Below are positions 1 to 9,374 of a DNA stretch of 64,000 nucleotides, piece after piece. The notes under the pieces were generated by a model. It had not been told where the DNA came from. It searched no databases and was given only the letters and a program-made list of their open reading frames with translations. Each line of letters opens with the position of its first letter. The first letter of the stretch is position 1. Made by a program: the position numbers and the translations under genes. The stretch comes from an uncultured Aquimarina sp. (GTDB taxonomy: Bacteria; Bacteroidota; Bacteroidia; Flavobacteriales; Flavobacteriaceae): the NCBI GenBank assembly GCA_947496555.1, contig CANMDH010000025.1, positions 16,459 through 80,458 on the forward strand. The letters are read 5' to 3'.

Positions 1-435
1 CTTGCAAAAAAATAGCCTTTTGGCCTTGCACTAATTTACGAATTTTTCGACTGCCATTATTACTTCTGATTATTGGCAAAGAATATCATATTTTAACTAC
101 GGTTTTAATGATTTTGGCACTTATGGATTATATGCTACCCAAAATAAAAAACAAAAGCTTGTTTGAGTGACCGTATTTGCAGATCAAATCATCACCTTCA
201 ACAAATCCCCAACCCACAAAAACCAATAATAAGCCGACAATATCGGTTAGCATAAGCCGTTAATTAACAGCATACAATACTATAAAAAACATTAACATTT
301 AAATATTGGGGCATTCATGATGTGATAGGTTTTTGTCTACTCTTTGTACACTTTTTTTTAACAATTTATTTCTTCAACTCCACGTATTATACACTTCATT
401 TGTACGCAATAATTCTTTAACAAAAAAATGAATAA
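1..435. other. Gene-free leader upstream of the NRPS-like gene
   Basis: No open frame with coding character is visible on either strand. The stretch is A+T rich with several poly-A and poly-T runs, and ends with an A-rich segment directly before the ATG at 436. A first ATG at 428 is in another frame and stops after six codons. The promoter of the NRPS-like gene presumably lies here, but I cannot pick a convincing -7/-33 pair. Confidence 0.5.
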
Positions 436-3400
436 ATGGACAAATTAACTCAGTTTCTTAGCGAACTGTTAACCAACAAAGACAAATTAGACCGTTTTAA
501 TTCAGGCTCGAGCGAGGCCGAAATTGCTAGCAATCGACAGCACATGTTGAATGCAGCGGGAGTGAAACACACAGAAGAGATCATTGGGATGGCTACCCAG
601 GATTTGCAAAAATTAATGAAGACAGCGCTGACTCAAAAAACCGACAATGATCTGGAAACAACAATTTGCGATCTGATCGCGAAGCAAATGCTGGATCATC
701 CAGAACGGATTGCCATTATCGATGGCGAGACCAAAATTGATTATAAGAGCCTCATGAAACGGGCCAGTGAGGTAGCCGGAGAGCTCAAAAACCGTGAGGT
801 AGCACCAGGGTCACTAGTGGGGGTGTGTATGCACCGCTCCTGGGAACTGGTTGCTGCTCTAATTGGGGTGATGCAAGCGGGATGTGCATATGTACCGTTG
901 GATCCTGCATACCCACAAGATCGGGTGCGATATATGCTAGCGCATTCTCGTGCTGTGGCAGCTATCGTAGATAATGACAGCGCTGCCAATCTATGCAGCG
1001 GAGTGCGTGAGCTGGTGTGGATGCATAAAGTGGGTGATCATACCGATAGCTCGGTACGACCATCGGCAAACGATTTGGCATACGTTATCTATACTTCGGG
1101 TTCTACGGGACGACCAAAAGGAGTCGCTGTCGAGCATAGCAGTGTGGTGGCCATGCGCCAGTCTATGCGAGAGAAATTCAGTGATGAAGAGCTGAAAGGA
1201 GTATTTGCTGGTGCCTCGGTTTGTTTCGATACTTCGGTGATGGAAATTATGGGCACTTTGTCGCTTGGTGGCACTATCATACTGGCCAAAAACGCCCTTG
1301 AGCTTACCAAGCTTGCTGCAGTAGATCAGATAAGAACCTGCGTAATGGTTGCATCGGCGGTGCAGGCATTACTCGCTACCGAAAAATTACCCGAGGGGAT
1401 ACGATGTCTGGTATTTGGTGGCGAAGCGCTGAAACGCTCACTGGTAGAACAGGTGTATGCACTAAGGCCTGATCTACGCGTATTAAATGCATATGGTCCT
1501 ACCGAAGATACCGTGTATTCGACTATTGCCGAAGTTCCGGCAGGTACCCAAGTGGTTACGATCGGCAAATCGGTACCAAACTCGCGTGCATATATTTTGG
1601 ATGATGCTTTGCAACCCGTTTCTACTGGGGAAGCTGGAGAATTGTACCTGGCAGGAAGCAAGCTTGCACGTGGATACTTGTACGACGAAGCGATGACAAA
1701 GGAGCGTTTTATTGAGATGGAACCTAGTGATCTGATTCCAGATAATCGGTTGTATAAAACCGGTGATTTGTGTCGCTGGACCGAAGATGGAGAGATCGAA
1801 TTTCTGGGCCGAGTTGACCAACAAGTAAAGATCAGGGGCTTTCGAATTGAACTTGAAGAAATTGAGTCGACACTCGAGTCGATGCAAGGTGTTGACGCTG
1901 CGGCAGCGGCTGCCGTAGACGGGGGCTTTGGTCAGAAAATACTGGTCGTCTATGTGGTGAGTCGGGACGAAACAGTAACAACCGCAAGCGTCAAGTCCTA
2001 TATATCACAACGACTACCAAAATATATGGTCCCACAAGTGGTGAAATACCTAAAGGCACTACCGCTTTTACCCAATGATAAACTCGATCGCAAGAAACTT
2101 ATGAGTCTTGAAGGGGAGGTGCGTCTTGAACAAGGAACAGATGCATTAAAGCCAAGTGCTGACGCTGTCAATAGCACCAACATGCTCATACAACGTTTGG
2201 TAGGCTCAAACAACGAGCAGCAAGCGGCGATGCTATCCATCATTCAGAGTGAGGTGGCTACGCTCCTTAACTTAGGTGATCCTGCACATGTATTGCCAGA
2301 CCATTCATTCGATGGCCTTGGCCTTGACTCACTTACTACCTTTGAGTTGAGTGTTCGGCTCACCAAATTATTAGGTCAGGAGTTGCCGGCTAGCGCGATC
2401 TTTGAACACGCTACCCCAAATGCACTGGTCAATTATATGATCAATATGAAGGGAAATGGCTCAAGCACTAATACCTGTTCAGCAAATAAGGTGCAGCATG
2501 TGGCTACAGATACGCTTGCCAGCTTCCAGACACATATGCAGTCCAGTCATCCCACATTTCAGGCTGCCAAAGCATCTGCGTGGAGCGCCACGGATAAGAG
2601 CAAGCTGGTTCAAGAAGTCTTGCGCATGGTGAACGACGATCGCAGAAACCCTTATAGTAAAGTATTACGAACGGGAAGCGCAACCCGGGGTATCGTAGGT
2701 GATGCTTATAATGATGAAGAGCAAGAAGCAATTATATGGACAACCAATCTCTATCTTGGCTTGAACCGCGATCCGGAAGTCATGAAAGAAGCTTCTATAG
2801 CCTTAGAACGTTTTGGCACCGGAATGGGCACCTCGGCTGCAGCATCGGGTATGACCAATCAACATCTGGAGTTTGAAACAGAGTTTGCCGAGTTAGTAGG
2901 AAAACCCAGTGCTTGTCTGTTTCCAACAGGCTACACAGCCAATGTTGGAGCGGTTGCAGGGCTCCTGGGGAAAAACGATGTTGTGGTTATCGATCAGCTC
3001 TGTCACGCATCTATTGTTGATGGCGCTCGTTTATGCGGTGCGACTATTAGAACGTTCCAACACAACAATGCAGCTGACCTGGAGGCTGTTCTTACCTCTG
3101 AAATGTCACCCTATCGTACTATTCTAGTGGTTCTGGAAGGCGTATATAGTATGGGTGAAGGCGCCGCACCGGTTGCAGAGATCGTGCGCATGGCAAAAAA
3201 ATATAATGCACTCGTTCTAGTGGACGAAGCGCATTCTTTTGGCTTTTATGGTGAAGGTGGGGCTGGTATTTGTGCTGCTCAAGGCGTTACTGAAGAGGTG
3301 GATTTCATCATGACAACCCTCAGTAAAGCACTGGGTAGTCTTGGTGGCGTTGTTGCGGCTAGCCAGGAACACGTTGACCTTTTGAAGTCGTCTTCGAGAG

Positions 3401-4197
3401 CGTACATCTTTCAGGCTTCTATTAGCCCGGCAGATATGGCAGCAGCACTCACTTCATTACGACGCCTCCGTTCTGATGACGCATTGCGTGAGCGATTGTG
3501 GGATACGACGCGTTACATGCGCCAGCAATTCGAAGATGCAGGATATGATCTGGGGACTGGAGACGGACCTATCGTTACTCCTCACTTTGGCGATAAGGAT
3601 AAACTTTATGCAATAGTACAGAGCTTATATCAGCGCGGTGTTCAAACATCGGCAGTAACGTATCCGATTGTAGAAAGCGGACGAGGACGCTTACGACTTA
3701 TCTGCTCGGCAGCTCATACACGTGAAGACGTAGACAAGACACTAGAAGCGCTCATCGAAGCAGAACGTGAAGTAGACGAGCAACTTGCTGCAACGCGGGA
3801 TGAAACAAGGGACTCAAACATAACACAGACTGATGTCGAGGTATGGGGCAATGCATTTGCTGACTACCTGAAAACATCAATAGCCGAAGTTTCTGGGCCA
3901 ACCCCAAATCTTGCCATATCTGTTAGTGTTTCTGAACAGTCTGAACCCATCACTATTTTATGTAAAGATAGAGACGTGACATTGAGTGCTCATATAGGTG
4001 GTGATTTGCCTTCTTGCTCGTTGCTTCTTACGGATAAGGCTGCGGTTTCTGCTTTGCAGGCATCTGATGTACAAGGACTGCTTAAAAGCATATGCAAGGG
4101 TAGCTGTTTGCTAAAAGGGCAAGTCGAACCATTTATATGGCTTATTGGTCGAATGGTAGATCAGCGAAAGGGTGTCCTTATGTATGCTGATTCGTAG
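436..4197 (+). CDS. NRPS-like adenylation / carrier / alpha-oxoamine synthase fusion with SCP2-like tail
   Basis: A 1253-residue stand-alone multidomain enzyme. Residues 1-65 form a short helical leader. Residues about 85-560 are an adenylation domain with clear core motifs: [11 protein letters not shown] (219 onward), NAYGPTE, YKTGD, and NDKLDRK in place of the usual NGK. A carrier domain follows with GLGLDSL, the phosphopantetheine serine being Ser632. Residues about 720-1110 are a PLP alpha-oxoamine synthase (KBL/BioF/serine palmitoyltransferase fold): VDEAHSFG with Asp930, and [12 protein letters not shown] with the Schiff-base Lys964. The last 125 residues resemble an SCP2 sterol-carrier domain (weaker call). 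No condensation or thioesterase domain is present. The expected chemistry is activation of an amino or carboxylic acid, loading on the carrier, and decarboxylative condensation of the tethered acyl group with an amino acid to give an alpha-aminoketone; substrates are unknown. Base composition is clearly richer in G+C than neighbouring genes, which suggests transfer. A carrier-activating Sfp-type enzyme lies at 54131. Confidence 0.85.
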   Translation: MDKLTQFLSELLTNKDKLDRFNSGSSEAEIASNRQHMLNAAGVKHTEEIIGMATQDLQKLMKTALTQKTDNDLETTICDLIAKQMLDHPERIAIIDGETKIDYKSLMKRASEVAGELKNREVAPGSLVGVCMHRSWELVAALIGVMQAGCAYVPLDPAYPQDRVRYMLAHSRAVAAIVDNDSAANLCSGVRELVWMHKVGDHTDSSVRPSANDLAYVIYTSGSTGRPKGVAVEHSSVVAMRQSMREKFSDEELKGVFAGASVCFDTSVMEIMGTLSLGGTIILAKNALELTKLAAVDQIRTCVMVASAVQALLATEKLPEGIRCLVFGGEALKRSLVEQVYALRPDLRVLNAYGPTEDTVYSTIAEVPAGTQVVTIGKSVPNSRAYILDDALQPVSTGEAGELYLAGSKLARGYLYDEAMTKERFIEMEPSDLIPDNRLYKTGDLCRWTEDGEIEFLGRVDQQVKIRGFRIELEEIESTLESMQGVDAAAAAAVDGGFGQKILVVYVVSRDETVTTASVKSYISQRLPKYMVPQVVKYLKALPLLPNDKLDRKKLMSLEGEVRLEQGTDALKPSADAVNSTNMLIQRLVGSNNEQQAAMLSIIQSEVATLLNLGDPAHVLPDHSFDGLGLDSLTTFELSVRLTKLLGQELPASAIFEHATPNALVNYMINMKGNGSSTNTCSANKVQHVATDTLASFQTHMQSSHPTFQAAKASAWSATDKSKLVQEVLRMVNDDRRNPYSKVLRTGSATRGIVGDAYNDEEQEAIIWTTNLYLGLNRDPEVMKEASIALERFGTGMGTSAAASGMTNQHLEFETEFAELVGKPSACLFPTGYTANVGAVAGLLGKNDVVVIDQLCHASIVDGARLCGATIRTFQHNNAADLEAVLTSEMSPYRTILVVLEGVYSMGEGAAPVAEIVRMAKKYNALVLVDEAHSFGFYGEGGAGICAAQGVTEEVDFIMTTLSKALGSLGGVVAASQEHVDLLKSSSRAYIFQASISPADMAAALTSLRRLRSDDALRERLWDTTRYMRQQFEDAGYDLGTGDGPIVTPHFGDKDKLYAIVQSLYQRGVQTSAVTYPIVESGRGRLRLICSAAHTREDVDKTLEALIEAEREVDEQLAATRDETRDSNITQTDVEVWGNAFADYLKTSIAEVSGPTPNLAISVSVSEQSEPITILCKDRDVTLSAHIGGDLPSCSLLLTDKAAVSALQASDVQGLLKSICKGSCLLKGQVEPFIWLIGRMVDQRKGVLMYADS

Positions 4198-4339
4198 GAT
4201 GTGCTAGACTTATTTGGTGATGTGGTTCTATTAACGTACCTCAGATATTGGTCAATATAAAAAGAAAGAGAAAGAGTGGTATATTGATATGTATTTGAGG
4301 GCGTTGACTTTGTAGTCATACTTCTTATTTTGAACCTTG

Positions 4340-4535
4340 TCCTTCGACAACACTTCGAAAAGTTCAGTGTGATAGCTCAGGAACCGGGTAGTCGAAGTTT
4401 GACTGTCCGGACTTCGAGTGCCTCAGTCCTCAATCACATCCGAACCGTATCCCTTCGGCGACAGTTCGACACATTTCGACAAACTCAATGGCCCAGCTCA
4501 TTGTGGCAGTTCAGGAACCGGTTGGTCGAAGGGTT
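4340..4535. repeat. Degenerate TTCGACAA/GGAACCGG intergenic repeats
   Basis: The gene-free stretch 4198-4652 carries several copies of short elements such as CCTTCGACAA, GTTCAGTGTGA, CAGGAACCGG(G/T)(T/A)(A/G)GTCGAAG and TTCGACAAACTCAA. AGTTCAGGAACCGGTTGGTCG (4509 region) repeats AGCTCAGGAACCGGGTAGTCG (4375 region). They look like palindromic intergenic repeats of the kind that recur in flavobacterial genomes. An open frame runs across them but has no coding character. Confidence 0.55.
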
Positions 4536-4652
4536 ATATATGCTGCATGTGGTAACTAATAATCAAAAGTTGATATTTATCATTATTTCAGTAGCGGGGA
4601 TACGCTATATTCGCTATCTTTAATAGGTATACAACTTAAAACAATATGCATT

Positions 4653-4835
4653 ATGGAATTCATGGAAATTATAGACAAGAATGGTCAATCGCATCTTATT
4701 AATCCCAATCATATTTCAGCATTATGCGAAATAGACGGTCGATGTAAAATTAATTTAATGGGGCATGATTACATCATCACCAAAGAAACCATGGAAGATG
4801 TAAAACTGCATCTTACTTCTTTTAAGCATTATTAG
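4653..4835 (+). CDS. Small conserved protein, FlbD-like
   Basis: A 60-residue protein, MEFMEIIDKNGQSHLINPNH at the N-terminus. The pattern of an N-terminal strand, a short 'NGQ' turn, a 'LINPNHI' segment and a C-terminal KETMEDVKLHL helix resembles the small FlbD-like family, though function outside flagellated bacteria is unknown and no flagellar genes are nearby. An internal Met at residue 4 (4662) is an alternative start. It stands alone between two blocks of palindromic repeats, so it is probably monocistronic. The charge pattern and complete short fold make it a real gene more likely than chance. Confidence 0.6.
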   Translation: MEFMEIIDKNGQSHLINPNHISALCEIDGRCKINLMGHDYIITKETMEDVKLHLTSFKHY

Positions 4836-4847
4836 GAAATGTCGTTT

Positions 4848-5023
4848 ATTGAACCCTGAGGTACTCGAAGGGTAAAAATATTCGAACTTCGGTTTCGAGA
4901 CCCTCAACCTACGATCTAATCCATAGTTGGGATACGAAGGGTGAGGCTCTCGAACCCTGGGGTTATAGAATGCTAAACTAATAGCGAAATCGAAGGGTGA
5001 GGCTCTCGAACCCTGGGGTGAGC
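4848..5023. repeat. Tandem-like copies of CGAAGGGTGAGGCTCTCGAA
   Basis: The unit CGAAGGGTGAGGCTCTCGAA followed by CCCTGGGGT occurs twice, at about 4936-4964 and 4991-5019, with diverged copies at 4851-4872 and 4886-4900. Each unit contains an imperfect inverted repeat (TTCGAGA/TCTCGAA-type arms), so it can fold as a hairpin. A related copy lies at 5752-5852 on the other side of the DUF4494 gene. Confidence 0.7.
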
Positions 5024-5026
5024 TAT

Positions 5027-5617
5027 CTATTCCTCCTCATCAAACCCTACCATAACAGGTACGGGATCTTCATCTATTGAATTTACCGATACTAAGGGTT
5101 CTTCTGTTTCTTCTACTGTTGTTTCAGCAGGAACCGAATCTTTGATAGCGTTAAATCGCTCAAGTTTTGCTACATCACCTTCTTCTCCAGAGAAATAAGG
5201 GAACACATCCATAATCGGAGATTCTGCAACGGCAGGGATGGTATAATCACCCATGGTGTTATTCATAGCTTCGTTGGTATTATCAAAAGCTTCTTTTACA
5301 TCATTTGCCTGTATCAATAAGTACATATTCGATTTACGTTCTTTACCACTCTCTTCATCATAGGCAATGAGTGATACTTTAGATTTAAACCATCGGTCAG
5401 AGTTTTCAAAAGGGTGGATCTCTGCATAATTGGCTACTTTGATGTTGGTGATTTTAAATTCTTCACTTACATAAGCCGACATTTCTTCGTTAATTCTGGA
5501 TTCGGCTTCGGTATACGATATAGCATCGACCAAATAAGGTTCGGTAGTCATTTTCTGTACTCCAGATTCATCTGTTTTTCTGTATTTCACTTTACATTCG
5601 TACCAAGTTGCACTCAT
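5027..5617 (-). CDS. DUF4494 domain-containing protein
   Basis: A 196-residue acidic soluble protein from the ATG at 5617; the frame extends nine residues further upstream, but MSATWYECKVKYRK is the natural N-terminus of this family. The segment WYECKVKYRKTDESG and the following AISYTEAESRINEEM and KVANYAEI are typical of the Bacteroidota-restricted DUF4494 family, whose role is unknown. The last 40 residues are an acidic tail rich in Glu and Asp with no predicted fold. No signal peptide is seen, so it is probably cytoplasmic. It is flanked on both sides by palindromic repeats and appears monocistronic. Confidence 0.8.
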   Translation of the reverse strand: MSATWYECKVKYRKTDESGVQKMTTEPYLVDAISYTEAESRINEEMSAYVSEEFKITNIKVANYAEIHPFENSDRWFKSKVSLIAYDEESGKERKSNMYLLIQANDVKEAFDNTNEAMNNTMGDYTIPAVAESPIMDVFPYFSGEEGDVAKLERFNAIKDSVPAETTVEETEEPLVSVNSIDEDPVPVMVGFDEEE

Positions 5618-5751
5618 AGTTTTTTGGGTTTTATTGGGCGCCAAATATAGAGGATAAAGTAGGTTCTAGAGATGATTATTATAAATAGATATTCACAATT
5701 TTCGAAGAGTGTTGTTATCAGTTTCGAAGTCAGTGATTTATTGATTCATTG

Positions 5752-5852
5752 AGCTCGGGAGTTCGATCCTTCGGGAGCCTCAGGATCCTTGTTAAGGTAT
5801 AGAAGGGTGAGGTGTCATACTGAGCTTGTCGAAGTGCTCTCGAACCCTGAGA
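5752..5852. repeat. Palindromic intergenic repeat
   Basis: Contains GAGCTCGGGAGTTCGATCC, GAAGGGTGAGG, GTCATACTGAGCTTGTCGAA and GCTCTCGAACCCTGAG. These match the elements at 4848-5023 and, in reverse, those at 4340-4535, forming one repeat family that sits between genes and often at 3' ends. Confidence 0.6.
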
Positions 5853-5853
5853 T

Positions 5854-6936
5854 CTACACCCGATCTATCGTATGAATATTCACTTCCTTTTGCTTTCCTT
5901 TGAGTAAAACACTACCTAAAAATTTGGTGGATAGATTTTTATTCGTGTGTAAGTCTGCCAAAAGTTTTTCAGAAATAAGAAGCAATACATGGTGTTTGTT
6001 ACATTCGCCTTGAATGCGGGCCGAGGTATTAATCACATCACCATGATAGGCAATTTCTTTTTTGATCACACCCACTTCAGTAACCATTAAAAGTCCGCCG
6101 TGCAATCCTGCCTTAAATTCGGGTACCACCCCATATTTATCGAGGTAGTATTGCGATTTGCTTTGTTTCTTCTGCTGAAAAGCAAAAAAGAGCGCTACGC
6201 AGTTGTTGTTGGCCAATCCTTTTTTATAGGGCCAGCTTAGAACGGCTTCGTCACCTACATATTGATAGATTTCTGCATCGTATTTAGGGACCACCTCGTT
6301 AAGATCATAAAAACAATCTTGTATAAACTGGCTGTATTTAAAATGCCCAAGGTTTTCGGCAATAGTGGTAGAATCTTTTAGATCCAGGAACATAAAGATG
6401 CGTTTCTCTTCTTGTGGATTTCGGTATTTACCCAGTAACATTTTTAAAAAGACCCCTTTTCCAAACTTTTCAGTAGCGATTTTTATAAATGAAAAAACAA
6501 AAGAAACCAAAATGATATATAAAATTGCGGTCCAAAAAGCTTTGTCGTCTACCCACCAGCCACGATTGGTTTCTAATGGGAGATCATAAACCTCTGAAAA
6601 GACTTTTATCACAAACGTGAATACCGCTAAGGTCATTATAAAATATACAATAGTTCTAAGAATAATATCAAAGGCAAGCGATAATCGATTGGAAGTATAT
6701 TTATCAAAAAAGAAATCGATGGTAGCATATAAAAAACCTACCAGGGCACCAATCGACATAAATCCTTGTATGGCTTTTATGGTTCCTTCCATTCCTCTGA
6801 AATCTTCTATAACGGTGACACCATACTCTTCATCCATACCATAATATCTAAAAATACCATATAGTGCCATAACCACTGCCCAGAATAAAACAGATTGCCA
6901 TAGGAGGTTTAGATATTGTTTCAGGTTACGATTCAT
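5854..6936 (-). CDS. Membrane-bound class III adenylate/guanylate cyclase
   Basis: A 360-residue protein. The first 155 residues hold four hydrophobic segments (about 10-30, 57-77, 88-112, 134-155) and no periplasmic sensor domain of any size. The cytoplasmic half is a class III nucleotide cyclase domain: MFLDLKDST with the metal-binding Asp185, YQYVGDEAVLSW with the second Asp229, and HGDVINTSARIQ for the catalytic Asn/Arg region. The Bacteroidota form with DLKDST is common. The product, cAMP or cGMP, cannot be read from the sequence. A LamG lipoprotein gene lies 32 bp upstream on the same strand, so the two may be co-transcribed. A second cyclase of different architecture is at 10896. Confidence 0.85.
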   Translation of the reverse strand: MNRNLKQYLNLLWQSVLFWAVVMALYGIFRYYGMDEEYGVTVIEDFRGMEGTIKAIQGFMSIGALVGFLYATIDFFFDKYTSNRLSLAFDIILRTIVYFIMTLAVFTFVIKVFSEVYDLPLETNRGWWVDDKAFWTAILYIILVSFVFSFIKIATEKFGKGVFLKMLLGKYRNPQEEKRIFMFLDLKDSTTIAENLGHFKYSQFIQDCFYDLNEVVPKYDAEIYQYVGDEAVLSWPYKKGLANNNCVALFFAFQQKKQSKSQYYLDKYGVVPEFKAGLHGGLLMVTEVGVIKKEIAYHGDVINTSARIQGECNKHHVLLLISEKLLADLHTNKNLSTKFLGSVLLKGKQKEVNIHTIDRV

Positions 6937-6968
6937 AGTAGTATCAAAAAAAGTATACTTAGTTATAG

Positions 6969-7844
6969 TTAGAATAACGAGTGAACTCCGTTTTCTAAGG
7001 CATATAAGACATCAATCTCTTTATGGGTCAACGCTCTATTGTATAGGGACAACTCATCAAACAATCCAATATATCCCAATCCAAGATAAATATTTGATAA
7101 GTCGAGATCCCAGGTAAACGGTGTGTCGATATTAGTTCGTGTTCCTTTTAATTCTGCGTTGATATACAAACTTGCCTGACCATTTTTGGTATTTAAGTTT
7201 GAAAAATTAATCAAAATGTGGGTCCATTGATCCTTACCAAACGGAGGATTTTTTACTCCGGTTAGTTTATCCATAAATACAGGGTTTTCGTTATCGGGTC
7301 CCTCTGGATTTGGGTTCCATACATCTCGATCGCCAATAACCCCTAATCTGAAATCTCTAGGGTTTTCTTTGGTGAAATCTACCCAGATTGAAGCATCGTT
7401 ATAACTTACATCGGTGATTTGTATGGGATCACAATAACCGGGTTCTAGATCTGTGGCCGGGTCTAACTTCAACCAAAATGAAACAGCACCGCTCCAATCG
7501 TTAGTATTGTACGAAATATTATCCTTGCTAGGGTAGTAGATGTACCCCTTGCTACGTTCGGTAAACAAAAGTACGTCTCCAAAGCGACCTTCACCCTTGG
7601 TAATGCGAATATCAGGTTTATGCAATCCCACTTGTGCAGAATCTCTTGCTTTGCGATTAGGAACTGTATATAATTGTTTATCCCCCAAGGCAAAATCGGC
7701 ATCGATTCCTTGATCAAACGAGGAGTAAAAAGTTAAGGCTGCTTTAAGATCTGCTTTACTAGTATCGGTTTCACAGGAAGTAAATAATAGTAAAACAACT
7801 GTATTTAAAAATAGAATAACGAGGGTGTTTTTGTTGTGTAACAT
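6969..7844 (-). CDS. LamG (concanavalin A-like) lipoprotein
   Basis: A 291-residue exported lipoprotein: hydrophobic segment followed by LLFTSC, so Cys24 is the likely lipidated residue. Residues about 35-285 form one LamG/concanavalin-like jelly roll. Typical elements are LTFYSSFDQGIDADFALGD near the start, FWLKLDP and WTHILINFS in the middle, and the closing YIGLFDELSLYNRALTHKEI, which is a strong signature of LamG_3-type domains. Such domains bind carbohydrate or protein surfaces; no catalytic residues are visible. It is directly upstream of the cyclase gene on the same strand. Confidence 0.8.
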   Translation of the reverse strand: MLHNKNTLVILFLNTVVLLLFTSCETDTSKADLKAALTFYSSFDQGIDADFALGDKQLYTVPNRKARDSAQVGLHKPDIRITKGEGRFGDVLLFTERSKGYIYYPSKDNISYNTNDWSGAVSFWLKLDPATDLEPGYCDPIQITDVSYNDASIWVDFTKENPRDFRLGVIGDRDVWNPNPEGPDNENPVFMDKLTGVKNPPFGKDQWTHILINFSNLNTKNGQASLYINAELKGTRTNIDTPFTWDLDLSNIYLGLGYIGLFDELSLYNRALTHKEIDVLYALENGVHSLF

Positions 7845-7881
7845 GTTGACGGTTTTATGGATCAGATGTAAAAGTATTATT

Positions 7882-8143
7882 TTAATTGTTGTTGGTCACA
7901 GGTTTAAGATAATTTTGATTTGCATATTCACCAATTTTGGTTCCCAATTTGTGTCCTTCTTCAGAATCATATCTAAAATGAATCCCTAAATATACTCTGG
8001 ACATCGATTATCTTCTGATTCCATGTGGTTATTATTTCTGAAGAATAATTCTTTGTTGTTTCTTTAGGCTTACAGCTCTGTATAATAATTAAACCGATCA
8101 AAATAAATACCAGTGTAATTCTCTTGTTAGTGGTTGTTTTCAT
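7882..8143 (-). pseudogene. Collapsed vanadium-haloperoxidase/PAP2-type lipoprotein gene
   Basis: From the ATG at 8143 the frame encodes a lipoprotein leader (hydrophobic core then IIIQSCKPKE) and about 25 more residues, stopping at 7973. In a second frame, ending at 7882, the segment SRVYLGIHFRYDSEEGHKLG and then TKIGEYANQNYL is the conserved C-terminus of the PAP2 / vanadium-dependent haloperoxidase family, including the family's typical GIHFR and EEGxKLG. The central 300-400 residues that should carry the phosphatase/haloperoxidase site are missing and the two ends are out of frame. The simplest reading is a large internal deletion with a frameshift. The first 56 residues might still be expressed as a short lipoprotein. 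Confidence 0.65.
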
Positions 8144-8324
8144 GGTTATTTGTGTGAGTGTTAATAGTTTTTAACCCATTGTATTTATAAAAATACGTAT
8201 ATTTTTACGGTTTGACCAGAGTAGATATTATCTTACAAACTAGCTGACTGTTTGAGATTATTTGAAATGAAGAATTATTTAACCTTTCTGATTACTTATT
8301 TAGTTTAACACCTTTTATACACAA

Positions 8325-8340
8325 ACAAACATTAGTTTGT
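8325..8340. promoter_or_regulatory. Inverted repeat ACAAAC-ATTA-GTTTGT
   Basis: A perfect 6-bp inverted repeat with a 4-bp spacer, 42 bp upstream of the ATG of the small Fe-S protein gene. It has the size and position of an operator, and its GTTTG arm could also be part of a promoter. The regulator is not known. Confidence 0.35.
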
Positions 8341-8381
8341 GCTATCTTTATGTTCTATATAATTGTATTAAACCATGCACT

Positions 8382-8600
8382 ATGACCAACGACGTAAGAA
8401 AAGAATATAGCAACAAAGAAATTACCATTGTATGGAAACCTGGCAAATGTATTCATGCAGGAGTTTGTGTGAAAACGTTGCCCAATGTATATGATCCCCA
8501 GGAAAAACCCTGGATTTCTCCAGAGAATGCTACTACCGAAGCACTCATAAAACAAATAAATCAATGCCCCTCTGGCGCTTTGAGTTATTACCAAAAATGA
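8382..8600 (+). CDS. Divergent 4Fe-4S mono-cluster protein (Fer4_19, YjdI-like)
   Basis: A 72-residue protein starting MTNDVRKEYSNKEITIVWKP. It has the Fer4_19 pattern: CIHAGVC early, a central PWISPE segment, and NQCPSGAL near the C-terminus, giving three cysteines plus a nearby His. The family is related to E. coli YjdI and is thought to carry a single Fe-S cluster; its redox partner is unknown. The frame stays open for 15 residues upstream of the chosen ATG, but those residues (cysteine- and tyrosine-rich) do not resemble the family and overlap the promoter region. It is followed after 135 bp by an AhpD-like gene, so the two may share a redox-stress role. Confidence 0.8.
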   Translation: MTNDVRKEYSNKEITIVWKPGKCIHAGVCVKTLPNVYDPQEKPWISPENATTEALIKQINQCPSGALSYYQK

Positions 8601-8735
8601 GATAAGATTCTTTTAAGTACAACACTCTTTAATTTTATTTACTGAAAGTAAGGTTATTTACAACTTTGGCGCGTATTAATTGCACGCTATCGAATCATTT
8701 AGTAACTTTAAATTACCAACATAATATATTCTCCA

Positions 8736-9314
8736 ATGAAAACCATCAGCACTATCCTCGAAGATCCTATTACTACACCCGAACTTGAAAATACATTTGA
8801 AACCATTAGACAAGAACTAGGCGCCCCTTTTGTTCCCAACTTTTTTCAGGTATGGGGAAATGCCCCGCATGCTCTACAAGGAATTGTTCCTGCTATGAAA
8901 CATATTTTGGGAAGTGGAATGCTAGATCGCAGACTTAAAGAGATGATCATGATTGCCGTGTCCTCTTTTAAACATTGTAATTACTGTGAAGCAGCCCACC
9001 AGGTATTTTGCTCTAGTATGGGTGCTTTACCCGAACAGATTGAGCATTTGATGAACAAACACACATTGCGTGAAATTGATAACCCAAAAGAAAAGGCCGC
9101 TATAGATTTTTCTATAAAATTAGCCAAAGACCCTAATTCGTCTAATCAAGATGATTTTTCAAAGTTAGAGGCCCTGGGGTATTCTAAACCTGAAATTCTG
9201 GAAATCATTGGTATGTCTGGCATGGCCGTTTTTTATAGTCATCTGGCTTCTGCAACTAAGATTAAGATCGATAAAGGCTTTCAAGAAGCTCTTTCTAAGC
9301 AATCTGTGAAGTAG
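8736..9314 (+). CDS. Carboxymuconolactone decarboxylase / AhpD-like protein
   Basis: A 192-residue all-helical protein of the CMD family. The core runs from MLDRRLKEMIMIAVSSFKHC to QVFCSSMGA and contains HCNYCEAAH, the CxxC-x3-H motif of AhpD-type alkylhydroperoxidases, in which the two cysteines are redox active. The N-terminal segment APFVPNFFQVWGNAPHAL is typical of the peroxidase-related subgroup. It has no signal peptide and probably works in the cytoplasm in peroxide reduction. A candidate promoter (TTTGGC with TAACTTTA) lies at 8663-8710. Confidence 0.8.
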   Translation: MKTISTILEDPITTPELENTFETIRQELGAPFVPNFFQVWGNAPHALQGIVPAMKHILGSGMLDRRLKEMIMIAVSSFKHCNYCEAAHQVFCSSMGALPEQIEHLMNKHTLREIDNPKEKAAIDFSIKLAKDPNSSNQDDFSKLEALGYSKPEILEIIGMSGMAVFYSHLASATKIKIDKGFQEALSKQSVK

Positions 9315-9374
9315 TTATCTACATTGTGATTACTATTTTAACAACAAAAACGTTTATAGCCTATACGTATACTT

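Noticed and set aside
741-3127. Several open frames antisense or out of frame to the NRPS-like gene
   Set aside because: They are by-products of the higher G+C coding sequence; the sense frame has all expected domain motifs.
4330-4623. A 97-codon plus-strand open frame
   Set aside because: It runs across palindromic repeats, has repeat-derived residues and no coding character or family.
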